In this document: piece by piece, positions 38,163 through 46,172 of the stretch
How positions within the stretch are numbered: the first letter of the stretch is position 1
How the letters are laid out: each line of letters begins with the position of its first letter
Source of the DNA: Winogradskyella eckloniae
GTDB lineage: Bacteria > Bacteroidota > Bacteroidia > Flavobacteriales > Flavobacteriaceae
Direction of reading: 5' to 3'
Length of the DNA stretch: 47,551 nucleotides
Assembly: GCF_013249045.1 (NCBI RefSeq)
Contig: NZ_JABRWP010000013.1
Span: forward strand, 1-47,551
The notes under the pieces: generated by a model
Told to the model about the DNA's origin: nothing
The model's database searches: none
What the model saw: the letters and a program-made list of their open reading frames with translations, nothing else
Position numbers and translations under genes: made by a program

Positions 38163-38461
38163 TTAATAGTGTTATATTGATTAAGGCATTTAAGTCCATT
38201 GTTAATAAAAAGTACTAGAGCTTATAGTAATACAATTACAGGTTTTATTTTTTGTAAATGCGTTATTTTTTAAGAATTTAACTAAGCAAATGAGGAACCT
38301 AATGATATTTAGACTGTATTAAAGTTAATTATGCTCTAAGTTGATTTAAATTTTAAGAAAGTACACGAGAAAAGGATTATCGGGTAAATTAAGTGTAACT
38401 TCGCGCTCAATTAAAGGAGTGACCTAAAAAAGATATAGAGTTTGCTTCATAAACACTATAT
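38163..38461. other. Long leader region upstream of the DEAD-box helicase
   Basis: About 300 nt without a reading frame. TAACTTCG (38396-38403) is a weak -7-like match before the helicase. Long leaders are common for cold-inducible helicase genes, but no specific fold was identified. Confidence 0.35.
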
Positions 38462-39760
38462 ATGTCATTTAAAGCATTGGGCTTATCTGAGCCCTTATTA
38501 AAAGCAATCCGTAAAAAAGGATACGAAACACCATCTCCAATACAAGCAAAAGCCATTCCTTCAGTTTTAGAAGGAAAAGACGTTTTAGCTTCAGCGCAAA
38601 CCGGAACAGGTAAAACAGCAGGTTTTACATTACCATTATTACATCTGTTATCGGAGAATCCTAAACAGAAGTTTAGACCAATTAGAGCATTAATTCTAAC
38701 ACCAACACGAGAATTAGCAGCTCAGGTGTTTGCTAATGTAAAAGAATATAGCGAATTTCTTAATCTAAGAAGTGCTGTGATTTTTGGTGGTGTAAATCAA
38801 AAACCGCAAATCGCAACCATAAGAAAGGGTGTTGATGTCTTAGTAGCAACACCAGGACGATTATTAGATTTACAAAATCAAGGTGCATTATCTTTAAAAC
38901 GTGTTGAAATATTTGTTTTAGACGAAGCAGATAGAATGCTAGATATGGGATTTTTACGTGATATTGAACGCGTCATGAAATTGATGCCAGACAAGCGACA
39001 AAATCTTTTGTTCTCGGCAACATTCTCTAAAGACATCAAGAAATTAGCCTATTCTATTTTAAATAATCCGGTTCAGGTTGAAACAGCAAGACAAAATACT
39101 GCTGTAGAAGTTATAGACCAAAAAGTTTATAGAGTTGCAAAAGGCAAAAAGACAGGTTTAATCATTAAATTGATTTCTGAAGGCAATTGGAAACAAGTTT
39201 TAGTTTTTACAAGAACCAAACATGGTGCTAATAAACTTTGTAAAAAGATGATTAGTGCTGGTATTACAGCAGCAGCCATTCATGGAAATAAAAGTCAAGG
39301 CGCCAGAACAAAAGCCTTAGCAGGTTTTAAAAATGGGTCTGTTAGAGTTTTAGTAGCTACAGATATTGCCGCAAGAGGAATTGATATTCCGTTATTACCA
39401 CATGTTATCAATTTTGAATTGCCTAATATTTCTGAAGACTACGTGCATAGAATTGGTAGAACAGGAAGAGCAGGAGCAGAAGGTCAAGCATTATCTTTAG
39501 TCAGTGCAGATGAAACGAGTTATCTAAAAGGTATTGAAAAGTTAATTGGAGAATCTATAGAAGTAGAAATTGTAGAAGGTTTTGAACCAGACCCAAATGC
39601 GTCTACAGAACCTATAAAGCCTGGTCAAAATAGAAATCAAAATAAAGGAAGAAGAACTAATAGCAGAAACTCTAATTCTAAAGGTTCTGGAAATAGCAGA
39701 AATTCTAATAGAAATAAAAGCCGTAACCGAAACCGAAATACTGATAGTAAACGTAATTAA
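38462..39760 (+). CDS. DEAD-box RNA helicase (RhlE-type)
   Basis: A 432-residue ATP-dependent RNA helicase. Motifs in order: Q motif ([14 protein letters not shown]), Walker [61 protein letters not shown] and [14 protein letters not shown]. After about residue 375 comes a disordered basic tail of Asn, Arg, Ser and Lys ([20 protein letters not shown]), typical of RhlE-like proteins that bind RNA non-specifically. Such helicases act in ribosome assembly and cold adaptation. Two small genes follow within 6 and 1 nt, so the three are probably one operon. Confidence 0.95.
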   Translation: MSFKALGLSEPLLKAIRKKGYETPSPIQAKAIPSVLEGKDVLASAQTGTGKTAGFTLPLLHLLSENPKQKFRPIRALILTPTRELAAQVFANVKEYSEFLNLRSAVIFGGVNQKPQIATIRKGVDVLVATPGRLLDLQNQGALSLKRVEIFVLDEADRMLDMGFLRDIERVMKLMPDKRQNLLFSATFSKDIKKLAYSILNNPVQVETARQNTAVEVIDQKVYRVAKGKKTGLIIKLISEGNWKQVLVFTRTKHGANKLCKKMISAGITAAAIHGNKSQGARTKALAGFKNGSVRVLVATDIAARGIDIPLLPHVINFELPNISEDYVHRIGRTGRAGAEGQALSLVSADETSYLKGIEKLIGESIEVEIVEGFEPDPNASTEPIKPGQNRNQNKGRRTNSRNSNSKGSGNSRNSNRNKSRNRNRNTDSKRN

Positions 39761-39766
39761 ATTATA

Positions 39767-39982
39767 ATGACTGATCGTTTAAAACAAAAGATATTAGAGG
39801 TCTGCGATAAGAAAATTGCACAAAAAGGAACTAACGTTGGCATTTCGTTTTATGCCTTTTTTAAGAATAAAAATGATACTCCAGAACTGTTAATGGAAGC
39901 TGCTACGTGGTGGATAAAAACACATCAGCTAGACCATTTTGAAAAAGCCGTTAAGATTAAAGCTTTAGTAAATAGCATATAA
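39767..39982 (+). CDS. Small conserved protein, DUF6500-like
   Basis: A 71-residue protein with LRQK-like start ([20 protein letters not shown]), [20 protein letters not shown] and [21 protein letters not shown] recall this as the DUF6500 family, with moderate certainty. No membrane helix or known catalytic motif. It begins 6 nt after the helicase and ends 1 nt before the VF530 gene, suggesting cotranscription. Confidence 0.85.
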   Translation: MTDRLKQKILEVCDKKIAQKGTNVGISFYAFFKNKNDTPELLMEAATWWIKTHQLDHFEKAVKIKALVNSI

Positions 39983-39983
39983 T

Positions 39984-40217
39984 ATGTCTACACAACCCAA
40001 TAACCCATTGCATGGTAAAAAGTTGGCTGAAATAGTTACAGAACTACAAGCCCATTATGGTTGGGAATATATGGGTTACCAGATTAATATTCGATGTTTT
40101 ACACATGATCCTTCAGTGAAATCGAGTTTAAAATTTTTAAGACGAACGCCATGGGCTAGGACTAAAGTAGAGCAAATGTATTTATCCTATTTAGAAAAGA
40201 ATCCAAATTTAAAATAA
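39984..40217 (+). CDS. VF530 family DNA-binding protein
   Basis: A 77-residue protein of the VF530 family (a small helical domain with DNA-binding similarity): [40 protein letters not shown] and [20 protein letters not shown]. The length is normal. It is the last gene of the helicase operon, with a hairpin terminator 16 nt after the stop. The biological role is unknown. Confidence 0.93.
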   Translation: MSTQPNNPLHGKKLAEIVTELQAHYGWEYMGYQINIRCFTHDPSVKSSLKFLRRTPWARTKVEQMYLSYLEKNPNLK

Positions 40218-40232
40218 AACGAATTAGCATAA

Positions 40233-40264
40233 AAAAATCCTCATTTAGAAATGAGGATTTTATT
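40233..40264 (+). terminator. Rho-independent terminator, probably bidirectional
   Basis: AAATCCTCATT (40235-40245) pairs with AATGAGGATTT (40250-40260) around a 4-nt loop, with A and T runs on the outer sides. It ends the helicase operon on the plus strand and lies just after the decayed EF-hand gene on the minus strand. Confidence 0.88.
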
Positions 40265-40288
40265 TATGTTTCAAGCAATAATTAAGAC

Positions 40289-40656
40289 TTACTCTTTTTT
40301 TAGTGTTGCATTAATGTCTTTTTCAGTCTTCTTAATTCTCTCTTTTTTACAGATTTCTTTTTCATTTCGAAGGCTACAGTATATTCTTTCATGCTTATTG
40401 ATCCATTTTTATCTGTATCCATTTCAGAAAAGCTTTCTTTCGTGACAGATTCATTATAAGCTTTATCTTTCATTTTTACAGCTTTAAATTCCTTTAAAGA
40501 GATAGCTTCATTAAAATCGGCATCAAAAGTTTTAAAACTTTTAATTGCTTTTTCATTCTGAACTTCTTGTTTTTCAATTTTCTGTTGAGCATTTGTAAAT
40601 GAGAAAGATGCTATAGCTATGAAAAATATTCAGGTCTTTATTGTTTTTGTAATCAT
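40289..40656 (-). pseudogene. Broken EF-hand protein gene (nonsense and probable frameshift)
   Basis: The minus strand reads MITKTIKT, then an in-frame TGA (plus 40630-40632), then a continuing signal-peptide-like frame (IFFIAIASFSFTNAQ) and about 95 codons of a small periplasmic EF-hand protein. Two EF-hand-like loops are visible: a degenerate one, FDADFNEAISLKEFK, and a canonical one, MDTDKNGSISMKEY. Near the end the frame appears shifted: in frame it stops at 40300-40302 after RRLKKTLMQH, while the next frame gives KKTEKDINATLKKE and stops at 40289-40291, a more natural terminus. With no alternative start codon before the signal peptide, the gene is probably inactive, unless the TGA is a sequencing error. 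Confidence 0.72.
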
Positions 40657-40739
40657 GATATTTAATTTTAATTATCCATTAATAAGATCAATATATGGTA
40701 AAAAGCTTTAAAATTTAGTTAATTTAATAAGTTGTTACA

Positions 40740-41195
40740 TTATGTCTTTAATTGCCTTAAACCTTCATACACTATTATACTTACAGCATTTGCTAGGTTT
40801 AGACTCCTAATAGAATCGCTATAAAGCGGAATTTTAAATAATTTCGATTTATGTTCTTCTAATAAGGATTTTGGTAAACCTACAGACTCTTTTCCAAAAA
40901 CTAGAAATAAATTATCTTCAAATTGAATGTCCCAATGGCTTTGCGTACCATGACTAGATAAGAATACCATTTTTGCTTTAGTATTCTTTTTGAAAAAATC
41001 ATTTATATTCTCATAATATATAACGTCTAAATGTTGCCAATAATCCAATCCTGCACGTTTAAGACGTTTATCATCTATTTCAAAACCAAATGGTTTTACT
41101 AAATGTAATGTGGAACCTGAAGCTAAAGCCAAGCGACCAATGTTGCCAGTATTGTTTGGGATTTCGGGTTCAATGAGGACTATATTTAGTGCCAT
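40740..41195 (-). CDS. trmL: tRNA (cytidine/uridine-2'-O-)-methyltransferase TrmL
   Basis: TrmL, a SPOUT methyltransferase, 2'-O-methylates the wobble base of tRNA-Leu isoacceptors with SAM. The 151-residue protein starts MALNIVLIEPEIPNNTGNIG, then RLALASGSTLHLVKPFGFEI, FLSSHGTQ, LVFGKESVGLP and SIRSLNLANAVSIIVYEGLR, all conserved in the family; the C-terminal segments form the SAM-binding knot. The length is normal. It is transcribed on its own between the EF-hand relic and a terminator of the DUF805 gene. Confidence 0.95.
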   Translation of the reverse strand: MALNIVLIEPEIPNNTGNIGRLALASGSTLHLVKPFGFEIDDKRLKRAGLDYWQHLDVIYYENINDFFKKNTKAKMVFLSSHGTQSHWDIQFEDNLFLVFGKESVGLPKSLLEEHKSKLFKIPLYSDSIRSLNLANAVSIIVYEGLRQLKT

Positions 41196-41213
41196 TATAA
41201 AATTTAATTGAGA

Positions 41214-41251
41214 ATAAAAAAATGCCTATTCAATTTATAAGAATAGGCATT
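41214..41251 (-). terminator. Rho-independent terminator of the DUF805 gene
   Basis: AATGCCTATTC (41221-41231) pairs perfectly with GAATAGGCATT (41241-41251) around a 9-nt loop. On the minus strand it is followed by a T run (plus A run 41216-41220), so it ends the DUF805 transcript. Confidence 0.85.
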
Positions 41252-41290
41252 AAATATAAGTTTTTAATTGTTTTGTTTAAAGTATAAAAC

Positions 41291-41677
41291 TTAAACAGTA
41301 ACATTAGAATCTGTTTCTTTTGGGTCAGGTCCATAAGCATTTGGTCCTTTATCACCTTCTGTTGCGAATAATACAATGAGCCAAATTCCACCAATAAGTG
41401 GTATTAAACCAACAAGGTAGAACCAACCACTCTTTCCTATGTCGTGTAAACGTCTAACAGCTACAGCTAAACTAGGAATAATTACACCAAGTATGTAAAT
41501 AAAATATATACCTGCAAATGCTCCGATTTCTGTCATAGCTACTAATGCTCCAGCTACAAGGACAGTTGCAAAAGCAAAAAGTATATTAAATAATACAAAC
41601 ATCCAATATTCTTGACGTCTTGCTCTACCTGTAAAATTTGCGTAATTATCTCTTACGACTTTTAAATACCATTCCAT
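41291..41677 (-). CDS. DUF805 family membrane protein
   Basis: A small inner-membrane protein of the DUF805 family. I place the start at the second Met (41677) because family members begin MEWYLKVVRDNYANFTGRAR; the upstream ATG at 41710 would add 11 residues. From there the protein has 128 residues with RRQEYWMFVLFN, three to four hydrophobic helices, AVRRLHDIGKSGWFYLVGLI (the most conserved segment) and a polar tail with GDKGPNAYGPDP. Function unknown. A terminator follows. Confidence 0.93.
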   Translation of the reverse strand: MEWYLKVVRDNYANFTGRARRQEYWMFVLFNILFAFATVLVAGALVAMTEIGAFAGIYFIYILGVIIPSLAVAVRRLHDIGKSGWFYLVGLIPLIGGIWLIVLFATEGDKGPNAYGPDPKETDSNVTV

Positions 41678-41745
41678 AAATTTTGATTTTAGTTGGTTAA
41701 TGTGACTCAAATATAAACTTTAATTTAAAATAGAAGAATTGAAGT

Positions 41746-41982
41746 TTAATATTCTCGATAAACGTTGGGTTTTATAAATAATCTAATAATTAAAATTCGA
41801 ATTAATAGAATAAATGGAAATCCATGCAAGAGGACATCAAACCAATCATTTACAGTCATGCCATTTGCACCTCCTGCAATCCATTTTATTTTTCCAAGGA
41901 TATGAGGTTCTGGCAAGAATGGCGCTAAACCTAAGGTTAAGCATAGAAGGATGATTAGTTTCCAGTCGTTTAAGAATTTCAT
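41746..41982 (-). CDS. Small conserved membrane protein after trpA
   Basis: A 78-residue protein with two hydrophobic helices (about 8-25, LIILLCLTLGLAPFLPEPH; about 48-70, FDVLLHGFPFILLIRILIIR) joined by a segment with GKIKWIAGGANGMTVNDW. The start codon lies 1 nt after the trpA stop, so it is probably translated from the trp transcript. Similar small proteins are sometimes named RND transporter in databases, which the size does not support. Any link to tryptophan is only positional. Confidence 0.8.
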   Translation of the reverse strand: MKFLNDWKLIILLCLTLGLAPFLPEPHILGKIKWIAGGANGMTVNDWFDVLLHGFPFILLIRILIIRLFIKPNVYREY

Positions 41983-41983
41983 A

Positions 41984-42745
41984 TTATAAAATAGTAGCTA
42001 CAAAATCGTCGATATTATCGATACCAGAATTCGTTAAGTGTTTTACAAAAGCACTACCAATAATGGCGCCTTTAGCGTATTTAGTGGCTTGTGTAAATGT
42101 TTCGTTATTAGAAATTCCGAATCCAACAATTTGCGGGTTTTTAAGATTCAGGTCTGCAATGCGTTTAAAATATTTGGTTTGAATATCTCCAAAACCAGAT
42201 TGACTACCTGTAACACTTGCAGAACTTACCATATAAATAAATCCGTTTGAAATAGAGTCGATATAGCGAATACGTTCTTCTGAAGTTTGTGGTGTAATTA
42301 AGAAGACGTTAATTAAGCCATATTTTTCGAATATAGATTTATAATTATCATGATACACATCTACTGGTAAATCTGGAATTATAAGCCCATCTATACCAAC
42401 TTCTTGGCATTTTTTACAAAATGCTTCGACACCATATTGTAACATTGGGTTAAAATAGCCCATTATTATTAACGGAATAGAAACTGTATTACGAATGTCT
42501 TTTAATTGTTCAAAAAGTCGTTCGCTAGTCATGCCATTATGTAAGGCTTTGGTAGAACTAGCTTGAATTGTTGGTCCATCAGCTAAAGGGTCACTGAATG
42601 GTAGTCCTATTTCAATCATATCTATACCAGATTTTTCAAGATTTTCAATGACTGAAACTGTATCGTTGATGTTTGGATATCCTGCTGTGAAGTATATGGA
42701 TAATAGCTTTTTATCTTCTTCTAGTTTTTGGTTTATTCTATTCAA
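41984..42745 (-). CDS. trpA: Tryptophan synthase alpha subunit
   Basis: TrpA cleaves indole-3-glycerol phosphate to indole and glyceraldehyde-3-phosphate, passing indole to TrpB. The 253-residue TIM barrel has the catalytic Glu45 and Asp56 in MIEIGLPFSDPLADGPTIQA (Glu49/Asp60 in the Salmonella enzyme), then IIMGYFNPMLQYGVEAF, DGLIIPDLP, YMVSSASVTGSQSGF and GFGISNNETFTQA. The length is normal. The start is preceded by a 7-bp hairpin (42763-42782) and a structured repeat that separates it from trpB by 294 nt, unusual because trpB and trpA usually touch. Confidence 0.97.
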   Translation of the reverse strand: MNRINQKLEEDKKLLSIYFTAGYPNINDTVSVIENLEKSGIDMIEIGLPFSDPLADGPTIQASSTKALHNGMTSERLFEQLKDIRNTVSIPLIIMGYFNPMLQYGVEAFCKKCQEVGIDGLIIPDLPVDVYHDNYKSIFEKYGLINVFLITPQTSEERIRYIDSISNGFIYMVSSASVTGSQSGFGDIQTKYFKRIADLNLKNPQIVGFGISNNETFTQATKYAKGAIIGSAFVKHLTNSGIDNIDDFVATIL

Positions 42746-42991
42746 AATATTATAGTTTTTTTATTCCTGAATTAGCAGGAATTCATTTTATTTAATTTGT
42801 TCATTTTGTCTTGAAACAAAACGAACCAAAAGTTCAAAGCGATTCGCTTTCAGGATTTCATGCTTAAAACTACGCTTTGCAGTTTCATCCTTTCGCTCAT
42901 TATTTCTGAAAATCGTTGCTTCCGACTTCGTCGGAATTTGGGACATTAATTTTTGCTGATTTTTATTTTAATCCCAGTTTTATTAATTTTT
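42746..42991 (-). repeat. Structured intergenic repeat, copy 1 (trpB-trpA)
   Basis: A roughly 245-nt element related to copies at 44222-44505 and 47161-47425. Stem-loops: AAAGCG/CGCTTT (42836-42850), AAACT/AGTTT with inner GC pairs (42867-42885), TTCCGAC/GTCGGAA (42920-42936) and TGGGA/TCCCA (42939-42976). An additional hairpin ATTCCTG/CAGGAAT (42763-42782) lies next to the trpA start. Conserved unpaired words include ACGAACCAAA, TTTCGCTCATTATTTCTGAA and GGGACATTAATTTTT. Confidence 0.75.
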
Positions 42992-43040
42992 GCTAACTGC
43001 TAACTGCTAACTGCTAACTGCTAACTGCTAACTGCTAATT
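42992..43040 (-). repeat. Heptamer array GCTAACT, 6 perfect copies plus 1 variant
   Basis: Six exact GCTAACT units (42992-43033) and one GCTAATT (43034-43040) directly abut the trpB stop codon (43040-43042). In the direction of transcription the unit reads AGTTAGC and contains TAG. Confidence 0.95.
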
Positions 43041-44221
43041 TACAACTTAAAATAGTCAATATAATTTTGTAAATCTTTATCGCCTCGTCCTGATAAATTT
43101 AGAACTACAATATCATCTGGTTTAAACGTTTTGTGTTCAAAAACAGCTAAAGCATGAGAACTTTCAATCGCAGGAATAATACCTTCTAATTTACATAAAT
43201 CTAGTCCTGCTTTCATAGCATCATCATCAGTAATGGCAATAAATTCTGCGCGTCCTGTTTTATATAAATTGGCATGCATTGGTCCAACACCAGGATAATC
43301 TAAACCTGCTGAGATAGAGTATGGCTCTGTAATTTGTCCGTCTTTGGTTTGCATCAATAAGGTTTTACTACCATGAATAATCCCTTCTTTACCTAATACA
43401 GATGTTGCTGCACTTTCTCCTGAGTCTATACCATGTCCTGCGGCTTCAATGGCAATAATATTTACAGCTTCATTATCTAAATAATGGTAATATGTGCCTG
43501 CTGCATTACTTCCTCCACCAACACAAGCCACTAAATAATTTGGGTTTTCAGTGCCTTCTTTTTCTAAAAGCTGACGTTTTATTTCTTCTGAAACCACAGC
43601 TTGAAATTTAGCAACCATATCTGGATACGGATGAGGTCCAACCACACTACCAATAATATAATGTGTGTCTACAGGATTGTTTATCCAATCTCTAATAGCT
43701 TCGTTGGTGGCATCTTTTAAAGTACGACTACCAGATAAAGCCGGAACAACAGTTGCGCCTAACATTTTCATTCTCGCAACATTTGGTGCTTGGCGCGCAA
43801 TATCAATTTCTCCCATGTAAACGATGCATTCAATTCCCATAAGCGCACAAACGGTTGCTGTTGCGACACCATGCTGACCTGCTCCAGTTTCTGCAATAAT
43901 TCTGTTTTTGCCTAGACGTTTTGCCATAAGGATTTGACCAATAGTATTATTGATTTTGTGTGCTCCTGTATGGTTGAGATCTTCACGCTTTAGATAAATT
44001 TTAGTATTGTATTTTTCTGAAAGGCGTTTGGCGAAATAAAGTGGCGAAGGGCGACCAACATAGTCTTTTAATAAGGCATTAAACTCTTCTTGAAACGAAG
44101 GTTCTGCCATTATTTTAAGGTAATTTTGTCGTAATTCTTCTACGTTTGGGTAAAGCATTTCTGGAATGTATGCACCTCCAAATTCTCCGTAATAGCCTTT
44201 TTCGTTGATGTTGTAACTCAT
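43040..44221 (-). CDS. trpB: Tryptophan synthase beta subunit
   Basis: TrpB is the PLP enzyme that condenses indole with serine to tryptophan. The 393-residue protein starts with [20 protein letters not shown] and has the PLP lysine, about Lys89, in [35 protein letters not shown] and the phosphate-binding [10 protein letters not shown] (about 235) are present, as is [13 protein letters not shown] at the end. The length is normal. It lies downstream of trpF, separated by an 11-copy heptamer array plus a structured repeat, and upstream of trpA, separated by another such pair. Confidence 0.98.
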   Translation of the reverse strand: MSYNINEKGYYGEFGGAYIPEMLYPNVEELRQNYLKIMAEPSFQEEFNALLKDYVGRPSPLYFAKRLSEKYNTKIYLKREDLNHTGAHKINNTIGQILMAKRLGKNRIIAETGAGQHGVATATVCALMGIECIVYMGEIDIARQAPNVARMKMLGATVVPALSGSRTLKDATNEAIRDWINNPVDTHYIIGSVVGPHPYPDMVAKFQAVVSEEIKRQLLEKEGTENPNYLVACVGGGSNAAGTYYHYLDNEAVNIIAIEAAGHGIDSGESAATSVLGKEGIIHGSKTLLMQTKDGQITEPYSISAGLDYPGVGPMHANLYKTGRAEFIAITDDDAMKAGLDLCKLEGIIPAIESSHALAVFEHKTFKPDDIVVLNLSGRGDKDLQNYIDYFKL

Positions 44222-44505
44222 TTTATTTGTTTCTTTATTGCGAAATTGAATTGTTATTCAGTGTTGCAATTTGTTTTCTTTTTTATTTTGTTCATTTGCC
44301 TTGATGCAAACGAACCAAAAATCACAATCAAAATATAGGAAATTCCTTCGGAACACTCGCTCTCGTAATTTCGTGCTTGAAGCTTCGCTTCGCATCTTCA
44401 TTCCTTCGCTCATTATTTCTGAATTTTGATGTTCAATTCTCTGAATTGATTTGGGACATTAATTTTTACTAATTTTTGTTCTTTCCCAAGTTTTTTTTAA
44501 TTTTT
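44222..44505 (-). repeat. Structured intergenic repeat, copy 2 (trpF-trpB)
   Basis: The same element as at 42746 and 47161 with different stem sequences: TTCC/GGAA (44343-44353), GAAGC/GCTTC (44379-44391), TCAATTC/GAATTGA (44433-44449) and TTGGGA/TCCCAA (44451-44489). Conserved single-stranded words include TTTGCCTTGATGCAAACGAA, AAAAATCACAATCAAAATA, TTCCTTCGCTCATTATTTCT and TTGGGACATTAATTTTTACT. The first 60 nt next to trpB are not shared. Confidence 0.8.
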
Positions 44506-44582
44506 GCTTACTGCTTACTGCTTACTGCTTACTGCTTACTGCTTACTGCTTACTGCTTACTGCTTACTGCTTACTGCTTACT
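44506..44582 (-). repeat. Heptamer array GCTTACT, 11 perfect copies
   Basis: Eleven exact tandem copies. In the direction of transcription the unit reads AGTAAGC and contains TAA. The trpF frame runs into the array and ends there: its last codons encode AVSSKQ and the stop at 44564-44566 is repeat sequence. Confidence 0.96.
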
Positions 44583-45256
44583 GCTTTTTTAAACTTTTCT
44601 AATTCTTCAATATTCTTCAATCCTGGTTCTATTTCAAATTTACTATTAATATCGATGGCGTAACAATATTGAGATTCCTGCCTTTGCAAGAATGACTGAA
44701 CGCTTTCAATTTCATTTAATCCAATACCTCCACTTAAAAAATACGGTTTAGTGGAGGGATAGTGGCTGAGTACATTCCAATTGAAGGTGTAACCATTGCC
44801 TCCTGGTAATTTGCCTTTGGTATCGAATAAATAATAATCGCATACTTCTTCGTAAGGCTGAAGCACATCAAAGTTAAATTCGTCTTTGATGCTGAATACT
44901 TTTATCACTTCAACATTAGAAATTTGCGCGCAATATTCTGGTGTTTCATGGCCATGAAGTTGCACAGCTTGTAAATTATATTGTTCTATGGTTTCTTTTA
45001 CTGTTTCTAGTTTTTCATCTACAAAAACTCCAACTTTTTTAATCGATTTTGAAATGTTAGGCATTATTGAATCGAAATTTCGAGCGGATTTATCGTAAAA
45101 AATAAAGCCTAAGAAGTCGGGTTGCAAATTTGCAACAGCTTCTATATTGTCTTTATATTTCATTCCGCAGATTTTTAACAAAAGCCCCTTTTGCCTGTCG
45201 GCATTTTCCCCAAAAGGGGAAAGGTGTTCGTTAATATTTTTAAGTTCGTTTTTCAT
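44564..45256 (-). CDS. trpF: Phosphoribosylanthranilate isomerase
   Basis: TrpF isomerises phosphoribosylanthranilate in tryptophan synthesis. The TIM barrel core starts at LLLKICGMKYKDN, with the catalytic Cys, followed by FLGFIFYDKSARNF, VGVFVDE, VQLHGHETPEYC, FLSGGIGLNEIE and AIDINSKFEIEPGLKNIE. I use the ATG at 45256 (230 residues). The frame stays open back to 45319, overlapping trpC, and a TTG at 45181 sits right before the core. Residues between the ATG and the core (NINEHLSPFGENADRQKG) are encoded by a palindromic repeat, so this N-terminus is a repeat-derived extension or untranslated. The last six residues come from the heptamer array. The core length is normal. Confidence 0.9.
   Translation of the reverse strand: MKNELKNINEHLSPFGENADRQKGLLLKICGMKYKDNIEAVANLQPDFLGFIFYDKSARNFDSIMPNISKSIKKVGVFVDEKLETVKETIEQYNLQAVQLHGHETPEYCAQISNVEVIKVFSIKDEFNFDVLQPYEEVCDYYLFDTKGKLPGGNGYTFNWNVLSHYPSTKPYFLSGGIGLNEIESVQSFLQRQESQYCYAIDINSKFEIEPGLKNIEELEKFKKAVSSKQ
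45185..45219. repeat. Palindromic repeat at the TrpF N-terminus
   Basis: CCCCTTTTG (45185-45193) and CAAAAGGGG (45211-45219) form a 9-bp stem with an inner GCC/GGC hairpin (loop TGTC). On the coding strand it translates in frame to SPFGENADRQKG. I recall this peptide as a typical product of a dispersed Bacteroidota palindrome, a recollection not checked here. Confidence 0.7.
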
Positions 45257-45269
45257 AACAGTGAGAGTT

Positions 45270-45300
45270 CTCCTCCTAATGGAGGAGTTAGAGGAGGCTT
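45270..45300. repeat. Short hairpin repeat at the trpC stop codon
   Basis: CTCCTCC (45270-45276), TAAT, GGAGGAG (45281-45287) is a 7-bp hairpin followed by TTAGAGGAGG. It encodes the last residues and stop of trpC and lies upstream of trpF. Confidence 0.65.
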
Positions 45301-46070
45301 TTAATGAATTGTTTTGCACTCTCTCCAGGATTATCGGTTTTCATAAAATTTTCGCCTATTAAAAAGCCTTTGTAACCAAATGGTTGTAATTCTTTTATAG
45401 CTTCAACTGAACTTATTCCGCTTTCGGACACCTTTACAAATTCATCAGGAATTAATTGACTCAATTGTTTTGATGTTTCTAAACTGACTTCAAAAGTTTT
45501 TAAATTTCTATTGTTTACACCTAACATATCTAATGAAGGCATTATGGATTTGTGTAACTCTTCTTCATTATGAACTTCTAATAAAACATCTAGATTTAAA
45601 CGTTTTGCAAACTCCGAAAATTGCTTAATTTCTTCTCTTGTTAGTATTGCTGCTATTAATAAAATAACATCAGCTCCATATGCTTTGGCTTCGAGAATTT
45701 GATAGGTATCAATGATAAACTCTTTTCTCAAAAGTGGTACATTAGAACTGGCTCTGGCCAAGATTAAATCATCTAATGAACCACCAAAATATTTACCGTC
45801 AGTTAAAACAGACATACCACAAACACCTGCAGTTTCGTACCCACTTGCCACATCTTGCACATTTAAATTGTGATTAATTACAGATTTAGATGGCGAACGT
45901 CTTTTATGTTCTGCTATGATTCCTGATGTACTATGTCTTAAATTTTGAGCTAGGGAAATAGTGTTGCGTTCAAATAGAATGGATTGTTCTAATTGACTTA
46001 CAGGAATTAGAGATTTGCGTAAATTAACTTCTTTACGTTTGTCTATTACTATTTTGTCTAATATGTTCAT
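45288..46070 (-). CDS. trpC: Indole-3-glycerol phosphate synthase
   Basis: TrpC closes the indole ring in tryptophan synthesis. The 260-residue TIM barrel has IIAEHKRRSPSKSVI with the catalytic Lys and Ser-Pro-Ser, SVLTDGKYFGG, VPLLRKEFIIDTYQILEAKA (Lys), DVLLEVHNEEEL (Glu), LGVNNRNLKTFEV (Asn/Arg) and VKVSESGISS. The length is normal. The last codons SLL and the stop lie in a CCTCCTC hairpin repeat. TrpD is upstream across 97 nt with a shortened repeat and a 4-copy heptamer array; trpF follows. Confidence 0.97.
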   Translation of the reverse strand: MNILDKIVIDKRKEVNLRKSLIPVSQLEQSILFERNTISLAQNLRHSTSGIIAEHKRRSPSKSVINHNLNVQDVASGYETAGVCGMSVLTDGKYFGGSLDDLILARASSNVPLLRKEFIIDTYQILEAKAYGADVILLIAAILTREEIKQFSEFAKRLNLDVLLEVHNEEELHKSIMPSLDMLGVNNRNLKTFEVSLETSKQLSQLIPDEFVKVSESGISSVEAIKELQPFGYKGFLIGENFMKTDNPGESAKQFIKSLL

Positions 46071-46144
46071 ATTAATGCCTGTGAAAGGCGGTTTCTTTTT
46101 AATTCATTTTCTTATTTATTCATTTGCCTTGATGCAATCTTTTC
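46071..46144 (-). repeat. Shortened intergenic repeat relic (trpD-trpC)
   Basis: Only the edge of the structured element is kept: a small hairpin GCCT/AGGC (46077-46089) next to the trpC start and CATTTGCCTTGATGCAA (46121-46137), after which the sequence passes straight to the heptamers. All four main stem-loops are missing, as if deleted between the conserved edge and the array. Confidence 0.65.
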
Positions 46145-46172
46145 CATCAACCATCAACCATCAACCATCAAC
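46145..46172 (-). repeat. Heptamer array CATCAAC, 4 perfect copies
   Basis: Four exact units. In the direction of transcription the unit reads GTTGATG and contains TGA. The trpD stop codon (46168-46170, TGA) lies inside the first unit, so the repeat terminates the gene. Confidence 0.93.

Noticed and set aside
40251..40445. A 64-codon hydrophobic plus-strand frame
   Set aside because: It lies opposite the better supported EF-hand relic and starts inside the terminator hairpin.
45147..45362. A 71-codon plus-strand frame across the trpC/trpF border
   Set aside because: It is antisense to two well supported genes and its content comes from the palindromic repeats.
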